Source: Methylobacter sp. (GTDB lineage Bacteria > Pseudomonadota > Gammaproteobacteria > Methylococcales > Methylomonadaceae). Taken from it: a stretch of DNA of 5,932 nt. The notes under the pieces are model-generated. The model saw only the letters and a list, made by a program, of their open reading frames with translations. It did not search any database and was not told the DNA's origin. The DNA lies in the NCBI GenBank assembly GCA_003158415.1, contig PMJA01000266.1:1-5932 (forward strand). Reading direction: 5' to 3'. The translations under genes were made by a program, and so were the position numbers. Shown piece by piece: positions 1 to 5,032 of this stretch. Every line of letters begins with the position of its first letter. Position 1 is the stretch's first letter.

Positions 1-362
1 CCTTCTTTGCCTTTCATCATGGCACCGCAAGAATGTTCCAGACCGGGTTTCATTTTGCCGTCTTTCATCATGTCGCCGCATGAGCCTTCGCCACCTTTGG
101 TGGTTGCTCCGGCGGCAGCCGGTTTTTTGTTGCCTGCACACGAGCCTTCCGGCGCTTTAGGTTTAGCCATGCCACCCATCGCCGCGCCGCAGGCCATTTC
201 TGCCGGTTTAGCCGCATCGGCTTCAGCAACCTGCATATAACCGCCCGACAGCTCCGTCATGCCGAATGGATTGGCTTCCGCGTTGGCCGCAGCGGCCGCG
301 AAAGTTGAAATTAAAGCGACGCCCATAGCCGCAGCTAAAGGCGTTTTATTGATTTTTTTCAT
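1..362 (-). CDS. HvfA-like cysteine-repeat RiPP precursor (metal-binding), 3' end outside window
   Basis: The first 120 codons of a minus-strand gene are visible; the stop lies beyond the left edge. The start ATG (362-360) follows GGGAG at a 7-base gap. Residues 1-28 form a Sec signal peptide: MKK start, Ala-rich core, likely cleavage after ANA-28. The mature N-terminus, NPFGMTELSGGYM (31-43), followed by low-complexity Ala/Lys/Gly sequence, matches what I recall of HvfA-family proteins. Cysteines C58, C75, C95 and C112 each sit in an E-x-[S/A]-C unit (EMAC, EGSC, EGSC, EHSC). In known HvfA proteins the EGKCG cysteines are converted to oxazolone/thioamide groups by an MNIO (DUF692) enzyme with a partner protein, giving a copper-binding exported peptide. 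Modification here is inferred: the motif is divergent (Ser or Ala for Lys) and no maturation gene is visible. Alternatives are another bufferin class or an unmodified Cys-rich periplasmic protein. The DUF2282 (BufA1) cysteine pattern is not seen. Confidence 0.75.
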   Translation of the reverse strand, partial: MKKINKTPLAAAMGVALISTFAAAAANAEANPFGMTELSGGYMQVAEADAAKPAEMACGAAMGGMAKPKAPEGSCAGNKKPAAAGATTKGGEGSCGDMMKDGKMKPGLEHSCGAMMKGKE

Positions 363-367
363 ATTGG

Positions 368-372
368 CTCCC
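368..372 (-). promoter_or_regulatory. Ribosome binding site of the HvfA-like gene
   Basis: On the minus strand GGGAG lies 7 bases before the ATG at 362-360. It is a strong Shine-Dalgarno match at good spacing, and it supports this start and the reality of a gene that is otherwise cut by the window edge. Confidence 0.75.
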
Positions 373-418
373 ATTGTTATTATAAATATCCGACCATTAA
401 TACTTATCGAACGGAACT

Positions 419-427
419 ATCATACCA
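419..427 (-). promoter_or_regulatory. Candidate extended -10 promoter for the HvfA-like gene
   Basis: The minus strand reads TGGTATGAT, which fits an extended -10 element (TG-n-TATAAT with one mismatch). No convincing -35 hexamer lies 16-18 bases upstream, which is tolerated for extended -10 promoters. Transcription would begin near position 412 and give a leader of about 50 bases. A perfect TATAAT also occurs on this strand at 384-379, but it would start the transcript right at the Shine-Dalgarno and also lacks a -35. An extracytoplasmic sigma factor promoter is possible for such genes, but I could not recognise one. Confidence 0.3.
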
Positions 428-490
428 AAGATCTTGCACAAACTTGTAGCGGGAAAAACAAACGCCGCCACAAATAGTGCATACGATTCA

Positions 491-522
491 TTTACTTTAC
501 TGCCAGTAGCTTAGGCTATAAT
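491..522 (+). promoter_or_regulatory. Candidate sigma70 promoter of glgX
   Basis: A perfect -10 TATAAT lies at 517-522. The -35 is weak: TTTACT occurs twice in overlap, at 491-496 and 496-501, with spacers of 20 and 15 bases. The start site would be near 529, giving a leader of about 23 bases before the ATG at 552. This is the only good -10 box on this strand in the intergenic region. Confidence 0.55.
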
Positions 523-538
523 GACCGCTGTAAAAATT

Positions 539-543
539 GAGAG
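539..543 (+). promoter_or_regulatory. Ribosome binding site deciding the glgX start
   Basis: GAGAG lies 8 bases before ATG 552. The upstream in-frame TTG at 537 overlaps this element and would sit almost at the predicted transcript start, so ATG 552 is the better start. Confidence 0.6.
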
Positions 544-551
544 AAAATGAT

Positions 552-2639
552 ATGCCGCAAACTTACAAAGTCATGTCTGGGAAACCCTACCCATCGGGGA
601 CTAAATTTAATGCGAAGGGCGTTAATTTTTCCATTTTCAGCCGTCATGCCGAACAGGTAGAGTTGTTATTGTATGAGAGCGCCGATTGCGATGAGCCTTT
701 TCAAATCATACAGCTGCAAAAAGAAATCAACCGGACTTTTTTCTCCTGGCATGTTTATATCAGTAAATTGCCGGCCGGTACCTGGTATACCTGGCGCATG
801 GACGGGGCGGGTTATATCCGTGATTCCGGCTTTCGTTTCGAAAAAGACAAGCATCTGCTTGACCCTTGGGCGCGCGCGATCAGCCAGAAGCGCTGGAACC
901 GTAAAGCGGCCTGTAAGCCCGGCGACAATGGCCGCACAGCCATGCGTAGCATGGTCGTTGACGACAAATACGATTGGGAAGGCGACGCGCCACTGGCTAT
1001 TCGTAGCGAAAAATCAATTATTTATGAATTACATGTCGGCGGATTTACCCGGCATCCTTCGTCAGAAGTAAGCAAACCCGGCACTTTTGCCGGTCTGATT
1101 GAAAAAATCCCTTATCTGCAACAACTGGGCATTACCCATGTCGAGCTGTTGCCGGTCATGGCTTTTGATGAGCAGGATGTGCCCAGAAACACCTACGATC
1201 TTGGCCTGAAAAACTATTGGGGGTACAGTACGCACAGTTTTTTCAGCCCGCATCCGGGATATTGTGTGACGCCTGAACAAGGCACTCATGTTCAGGAGTT
1301 CCGGGATCTGGTCAAGACGCTACACAAGGCCGGTATGGGCGTCATCATGGATGTCGTTTTCAACCATACCTCGGAAGCAGGGGCGGATGGCCCGGTCATT
1401 AATTTCAGAGGCATAGGCGGCAAGTCTTTTTATCATTTGGATCAGTATGATAAAAGCATTTTGCGCGACTACACCGGCTGCGGCAATACGGTAAACGCCA
1501 ACCATCCCTTGGTCGCCCGATTCATTATCAGTTGCCTTGAATACTGGGTCAGGCAAATGCATGTCGACGGTTTTCGCTTTGACCTAGCCAGCGCCATGGC
1601 CAGAGGCGAGCATGGCGAAGTGTTGCAGGATCCTCCTGTACTTTGGGGCATCGAACTGTCAGAACAGTTGGTCAAAACCAAGTTGATTGCCGAAGCCTGG
1701 GATGCCGCAGGACTCTATCAGGTGGGCAGTTTCCCCGGTTACCGATGGGCTGAATGGAATGGACGCTATCGGGATATAGTCCGTCAGTTTGTGCGCGGCG
1801 ATAAGGGCCTGCTGTCCGAGCTTGCCACCCGCATCTGCGGCAGCAGCGATATGTATGAGCATCAGGGGCGGTTGCCTATCAGTAGCGTCAATTTTGTCAC
1901 CTGTCATGATGGCTTTACCCTGCATGATTTATTCAGTTACAACGAAAAACATAATGAGGCCAACGGCGAAGATAGTCGCGACGGATGCAGCAATAATATC
2001 AGTTACAATTGCGGCATAGAGGGCGATACCGACAATGCCGGTATTTTGGAACTGCGTAGAAAACAGGCGAAAAATGTGTTTGCCATTTTGCTGCTCAGCC
2101 AGGGTGTTCCCATGTTGCTGGCGGGCGATGAGGTACTGCACAGTCAGCGCGGCAATAATAATTGTTACTGCCAGGATAACGAATTAAGCTGGATCGACTG
2201 GGGACTAACCCGGCAAAATGCAGATAACCTGCGTTTTGTGCAACTTATGATAGCGCTGCGCAAACGGCATCCGTCTATCATGCGCCGCCGTTTTTTGACC
2301 GGCAAAGACATTGAGGGGAAAAACCGAAAGGATATTTCATGGCATGGCGTCGCGCTTAATCAGCCGTTATGGTTTGACCCGGAAGCGCGGCTGCTGGTTT
2401 TTACCCTGGCGGGCATTGAAGATAACGAAGCCGATTTGCATATCGTCATGAATATGTCGGATGAAATCGCCACCCTGGAACTGCCAGTAATCGACGGTAA
2501 AAAATGGTGCTTGGCTTTAGATACTGCGCTGCCTTCGCCCCAGGACATCATTCCTTTGCCAGACCAAAAACCATTCGGCGAACGGTTCTATGCCGTTAAT
2601 GGTAAAGCGATAGCGGTTTTTGAAAATACCGAATTTTAA
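552..2639 (+). CDS. glgX: Glycogen debranching enzyme GlgX (isoamylase-type, GH13)
   Basis: A cytoplasmic 695-residue enzyme that hydrolyses alpha-1,6 branch linkages in glycogen limit dextrins, releasing short maltooligosaccharides. The N-terminus (about residues 8-100) is a CBM48-type beta domain (PYPSGTKFNAKGVNFSIFS). The GH13 barrel follows, with conserved region I DVVFNHT (267-273), region II GFRFDLA with nucleophile D344, region III IAEAWD with acid/base E381, and region IV VTCHDG with transition-state stabiliser D453. The segment YNEKHNEANGEDSRDG (463-478) is typical of GlgX/TreX, and the C-terminal beta domain occupies roughly the last 100 residues. Length matches the roughly 660-720 residue family, and all catalytic residues are present. 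I prefer GlgX to isoamylase because there is no signal peptide and the motif pattern is GlgX-like. No other glycogen gene is in the window. The ASCH gene starts 22 bases after the stop with no terminator between, so co-transcription is likely. Confidence 0.93.
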   Translation: MPQTYKVMSGKPYPSGTKFNAKGVNFSIFSRHAEQVELLLYESADCDEPFQIIQLQKEINRTFFSWHVYISKLPAGTWYTWRMDGAGYIRDSGFRFEKDKHLLDPWARAISQKRWNRKAACKPGDNGRTAMRSMVVDDKYDWEGDAPLAIRSEKSIIYELHVGGFTRHPSSEVSKPGTFAGLIEKIPYLQQLGITHVELLPVMAFDEQDVPRNTYDLGLKNYWGYSTHSFFSPHPGYCVTPEQGTHVQEFRDLVKTLHKAGMGVIMDVVFNHTSEAGADGPVINFRGIGGKSFYHLDQYDKSILRDYTGCGNTVNANHPLVARFIISCLEYWVRQMHVDGFRFDLASAMARGEHGEVLQDPPVLWGIELSEQLVKTKLIAEAWDAAGLYQVGSFPGYRWAEWNGRYRDIVRQFVRGDKGLLSELATRICGSSDMYEHQGRLPISSVNFVTCHDGFTLHDLFSYNEKHNEANGEDSRDGCSNNISYNCGIEGDTDNAGILELRRKQAKNVFAILLLSQGVPMLLAGDEVLHSQRGNNNCYCQDNELSWIDWGLTRQNADNLRFVQLMIALRKRHPSIMRRRFLTGKDIEGKNRKDISWHGVALNQPLWFDPEARLLVFTLAGIEDNEADLHIVMNMSDEIATLELPVIDGKKWCLALDTALPSPQDIIPLPDQKPFGERFYAVNGKAIAVFENTEF

Positions 2640-2661
2640 TTTAACCCAGATGGAATCAGCA

Positions 2662-2994
2662 ATGGAAACTTACCCCGAAAGAACCTGCTCAATAGACCGT
2701 TTGGTCACTCATCCTAAATTGGTAGCCGGCGTAAAAGCCGGAACGAAAACCCAGCAGCGACGCGATGGCATTTATGGTTTGCCTGGAGAAACGTTTGATT
2801 TGGAAGGCATGGGGTTTGTGGTTACCGGGTTAACGCGTCAGCGTTTGGGTGATATGACCGATGAGCATGCTCAGGCTGAGGGCTATCCCAATCTTGAGAT
2901 GTATAAAGACATCATTTTAAAAATGCATGCAGGGATGGAGTGGAAAGCCGATAGCTTGGTATGGGTGCATACGTTTGCGGCCAAGATGGATTGA
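2662..2994 (+). CDS. Small ASCH-domain protein
   Basis: A soluble protein of 110 residues with an ASCH fold (PUA-like beta barrel expected to bind RNA). Family signature: VKAGTKTQQRR (24-34), the G-x-K-x-x-x-x-R pattern lining the proposed nucleotide- or RNA-binding cleft, then GxPGETFDLEG, the segment RLGDMTDEHAQAEGYPNLEMYKD in two parts around residues 61-83, and the C-terminal WVHTF (101-105). Some ASCH proteins are ribonucleases or help in RNA modification; the substrate here is unknown. The start ATG 2662 has GGA at 2652-2654, 7 bases upstream. In-frame ATGs at 2620 (inside glgX) and 2650 lack a ribosome site and would add residues that do not resemble the family. No transmembrane segment or signal peptide is visible. 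It probably shares the glgX transcript, but a link to glycogen is not shown. Confidence 0.8.
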   Translation: METYPERTCSIDRLVTHPKLVAGVKAGTKTQQRRDGIYGLPGETFDLEGMGFVVTGLTRQRLGDMTDEHAQAEGYPNLEMYKDIILKMHAGMEWKADSLVWVHTFAAKMD

Positions 2995-3005
2995 TTTTCC
3001 GGCTA

Positions 3006-3020
3006 CCCGCTTAAGGCGGG
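3006..3020 (+). other. Stem-loop after the ASCH gene
   Basis: CCCGC (3006-3010) pairs with GCGGG (3016-3020) around a TTAAG loop, with one possible extra T-G pair. There is no T-run after it, so it is not a convincing intrinsic terminator. It could be a processing or stability hairpin between the ASCH and channel genes. Confidence 0.35.
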
Positions 3021-3030
3021 ACAGATAACA

Positions 3031-3044
3031 TCCCTTATAGGGAG
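3031..3044 (+). promoter_or_regulatory. Ribosome binding site of the channel gene, inside a small hairpin
   Basis: AGGGAG (3039-3044) is the Shine-Dalgarno. Its first five bases pair perfectly with TCCCT (3031-3035) around a 3-base loop. The gap to ATG 3046 is only 1 base, while the gap to the in-frame ATG 3055 is 10 bases, so 3055 is the better start. The hairpin could partly mask the ribosome site. Confidence 0.5.
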
Positions 3045-3054
3045 AATGAATAAA

Positions 3055-3738
3055 ATGTCAAATCTCCGTATCGGCAAACATCAGATCGGCCGCTTCCAGT
3101 TCTTGTTATGGTCGCTGATGATGATTATCGGTCTGAGGCCGCTCCTGAGTGTGTGGATAGCCGGGTACATCTGGGCGGATGTGTTCACGGACATATTCTT
3201 TGTCTGCGCGTTGATGTCGGGTCTTTATGCTGTAAGCGGGCAGACCAAGCGGCTCCGCTTTGCCTTGCTGCTGGCCGGTGTCATCATAATTCTGATTCCC
3301 CTCCATTACACTCTGAAAATTCAGGCGCTCGATAGGCTGCAATTGGCGCTGAGCGCGGTTTTTCTCATGCAAATGTTAGTCATGATCTGGATACATATAG
3401 AGCAGGAAGAAGAAGTGACGTCAGACCTGATTATGGCAGCGGCATGTGCTTATATCCTGCTCGGACTGGTATGGGCTAATGCTTATTACCTTGTGGAAAT
3501 CTTGCACCCAGATTCTTTCAAGGCATCGGAAAATATGGGCGATGATATATGGAATTTCTACTACTACAGTTTTGTAACCCTAACCACAGTTGGTTATGGG
3601 GATATAACCGCCCTAACCAAACCTGCGCGGGCGTTGTCCATACTCGAAGCCATCACAGGCCAGCTTTATTTGGCGATTATGATCAGCCGTTTGGTGGGTC
3701 TGCATGCTTCGCAGATCGGAATTAGTAAAAGTAAATAG
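3055..3738 (+). CDS. Potassium channel, six transmembrane segments, TVGYGD filter
   Basis: An inner-membrane protein of 227 residues in the Ion_trans_2 (ion channel) family. Approximate helices: TM1 15-37, TM2 40-60, TM3 67-87, TM4 95-116, TM5 124-149, and TM6 192-216. Between TM5 and TM6 lies the pore loop WNFYYYSFVTLTTVGYGD, with the selectivity filter TVGYGD at 178-183. This filter gives K+ selectivity in characterised channels. TM4 (LQLALSAVFLMQMLVMIWIHI) lacks the regularly spaced Arg/Lys of a voltage sensor, and no RCK/TrkA-N domain follows, since only about 11 residues remain after TM6. An acidic run EQEEEE-like (116-120) joins TM4 to TM5. Four such subunits would be needed for a pore. 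ATG 3046 (230 residues) is an alternative start, but its ribosome site is too close. The gating signal is unknown. The gene is separated from the RND operon by 73 bases and is not obviously functionally linked to it. Confidence 0.88.
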   Translation: MSNLRIGKHQIGRFQFLLWSLMMIIGLRPLLSVWIAGYIWADVFTDIFFVCALMSGLYAVSGQTKRLRFALLLAGVIIILIPLHYTLKIQALDRLQLALSAVFLMQMLVMIWIHIEQEEEVTSDLIMAAACAYILLGLVWANAYYLVEILHPDSFKASENMGDDIWNFYYYSFVTLTTVGYGDITALTKPARALSILEAITGQLYLAIMISRLVGLHASQIGISKSK

Positions 3739-3761
3739 TCGGCAAAAAATCCCCCCCCCGA

Positions 3762-3775
3762 TGTAATCGGTTACA
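3762..3775 (+). promoter_or_regulatory. LacI-type palindromic operator candidate
   Basis: TGTAA and TTACA arms (3762-3766 and 3771-3775) flank TCGG, giving TGTAATCGGTTACA. This fits the general LacI-family form with a central CG and matches the CcpA cre consensus TGWAANCGNTNWCA, although CcpA itself belongs to Firmicutes. It is 37 bases before the adaptor start and overlaps a TACAAT -10-like box at 3772-3777. Regulator identity is unknown, and a TetR-family protein is also possible since these commonly control RND pumps. Confidence 0.35.
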
Positions 3776-3777
3776 AT
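3772..3777 (+). promoter_or_regulatory. Candidate -10 box of the RND operon
   Basis: TACAAT matches the sigma70 -10 hexamer at five of six positions and would start transcription near 3784, about 28 bases before ATG 3812. The matching -35 position falls at the C9 tract (3751-3759) and has no recognisable hexamer, so the promoter is weak or needs an activator. Read-through from the channel gene is an alternative. Confidence 0.3.
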
Positions 3778-3803
3778 CTTCTCCAATTACCATGAATCAT
3801 AGC

Positions 3804-3807
3804 AAGG
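3804..3807 (+). promoter_or_regulatory. Ribosome binding site of the adaptor gene
   Basis: AAGG lies 4 bases before ATG 3812. It is a short element at slightly tight spacing. A 7-codon reading frame (ATG 3792) ends with TGA overlapping this ATG, so translational coupling could help. Confidence 0.4.
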
Positions 3808-3811
3808 TTTT

Positions 3812-5026
3812 ATGAATATTACCCCAAAGCTGACTAAATCCACTAGCCGCCGCACCGGCAAACTCCGAAATACTATCCTTTTTTTCCCGATTATCTTAGC
3901 CTTGTTCATCAGCGGCTGCGAAAAGCCCAAAGAAACGGCTGCGGCAAGCCCGCCCGTTGTGGAAGTCGCCGAAGTGCTACAGCAGGACGTGCCGGTACAA
4001 CAGGAATGGGTGGGTACGCTCGATGGCATGGTCAACGCCCAAATTAACGCGCAGGTGGCAGGCTATCTGATTAAGCAAAATTACAAGGAAGGCGAGTTGG
4101 TCAAAAAAGGCCAGTTGATGTATGAAATTGATCCGCGCACCTTTCAGGCTAATCTGGATCAGGCGAAGGGCAATCTGGCCCGCCAGCAGGCCGTGCTGAA
4201 AACCGCGCTGCTTGATCTGGAGCGCATCAATCGCTTGTTGCCTGAAAAAGCCGTCAGCGTTCGCGACCGGGATAACGCCGTAGGCCGTGAAGCATCGGCG
4301 CGGGCGGAAGTTATGGCCGCCGGTGCCGCCGTGGAATCGGCGCAATTGGCTCTGGGTTTTACCAAAATCACCTCGCCTATAGAGGGTATAGCCGGTATAT
4401 CCAAAGCCCAACTGGGCGATCTGGTCGGCCCCGGGAGTGCCAGCAATGTACTGACCTCTGTATCCCAGATCGAGCCCATCAGGGCTTATCTGGGCTTGAG
4501 CGAGCAGCAATATATGCAATTTGCCAGGGAAAAGGCTGGCCGTGACCAACAACATCATCCTATACCGTTGGAATTGATATTGGTCGACGGCACGATTTAC
4601 CCGCAAGGTGGCACGTTCTATTTCGCCGACCGTCAGGTGGATGTAAAAACCGGAACGATTAAAGTTGCCGTACTGTTTCCTAATCCCGACAAACTACTGC
4701 GTCCAGGCCAATTCGCAAGGATACGCGCAGTGATCAAGACAGAGATCGGTGCGCTGCTGGTGCCGCAACAGGCGGTCACACAATTGCAGACTAAGTACCA
4801 GATAGCGGTCGTCAATGCCGACAATACGGTCGACATCCGCATCGTCACCCCCGGCGAGCGCATAGGATCGCTCTGGATCATCAAGGAAGGACTAAAGCCC
4901 GGTGACCGCGTCATCGTGGAAGGTCTGCAAAAAGTGCGGCCAGGCATGAAGGTTGAACCCAAAGCCGTCGTAAAATCCCAGGAGATTGCGCCACCCGTTG
5001 CGTCATCCGCTAACGCAGCAAGGTAA
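3812..5026 (+). CDS. RND efflux periplasmic adaptor (membrane fusion protein), lipoprotein
   Basis: A 404-residue AcrA/MexA-type adaptor that links the inner-membrane RND pump to an outer-membrane channel. The N-terminus is a lipoprotein signal: basic residues up to R19, hydrophobic core 21-34, lipobox ISGC with lipidated C36 and E37 next. The order is typical. The first half of the lipoyl domain (about 76-110) has INAQVAGYLIKQNYKEGELVKKGQ and ends YEIDPRTF. The alpha-helical hairpin (111-183) is Gln/Ala/Leu/Arg-rich and would contact the outer-membrane channel. The second lipoyl half has TSPIEGIAG (187-195) and GDLVGPG, the beta-barrel starts near IEPIRAYLGLSE (220), and the membrane-proximal domain runs from about 311 to 385. 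Length is normal for the family. It sits 6 bases before the permease gene, forming an operon. Substrate cannot be told from the adaptor; drugs, solvents or other toxic compounds are usual for the family. Confidence 0.92.
   Translation: MNITPKLTKSTSRRTGKLRNTILFFPIILALFISGCEKPKETAAASPPVVEVAEVLQQDVPVQQEWVGTLDGMVNAQINAQVAGYLIKQNYKEGELVKKGQLMYEIDPRTFQANLDQAKGNLARQQAVLKTALLDLERINRLLPEKAVSVRDRDNAVGREASARAEVMAAGAAVESAQLALGFTKITSPIEGIAGISKAQLGDLVGPGSASNVLTSVSQIEPIRAYLGLSEQQYMQFAREKAGRDQQHHPIPLELILVDGTIYPQGGTFYFADRQVDVKTGTIKVAVLFPNPDKLLRPGQFARIRAVIKTEIGALLVPQQAVTQLQTKYQIAVVNADNTVDIRIVTPGERIGSLWIIKEGLKPGDRVIVEGLQKVRPGMKVEPKAVVKSQEIAPPVASSANAAR
5020..5023 (+). promoter_or_regulatory. Ribosome binding site of the RND permease gene
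   Basis: AAGG, inside the last codons of the adaptor gene, lies 9 bases before ATG 5033. Its placement within the upstream gene suggests tightly linked translation of adaptor and pump. Confidence 0.5.
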
Positions 5027-5032
5027 CCTGTC

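Noticed and set aside
1..362. DUF2282 (BufA1) bufferin assignment for the left-edge gene
   Set aside because: The spaced CYG/NDC/HSCAG pattern typical of that family is absent; the NPF-GYM start and repeated E-x-x-C units fit HvfA better.
7..477. Plus-strand reading frames at 7-240 and 259-477
   Set aside because: They lie opposite the HvfA-like gene, which has the ribosome site, signal peptide and cysteine repeats. The plus-strand frames look like antisense of Ala/Gly/Lys-rich codons.
537..551. TTG start at 537 for glgX
   Set aside because: It overlaps the GAGAG ribosome site used by ATG 552 and lies about 8 bases after the predicted transcription start.
2620..2661. Longer ASCH protein starting at 2620 inside glgX, or at 2650
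   Set aside because: There is no Shine-Dalgarno for either, and the extra residues do not look like the family N-terminus.
3006..3020. Intrinsic terminator after the ASCH gene
   Set aside because: The stem is only five strong pairs and no T-run follows, so it is reported only as a stem-loop.
3977..4606. 209-residue minus-strand frame inside the adaptor gene
   Set aside because: The plus strand encodes a full, recognisable membrane fusion protein here. The minus-strand product shows no family motif.
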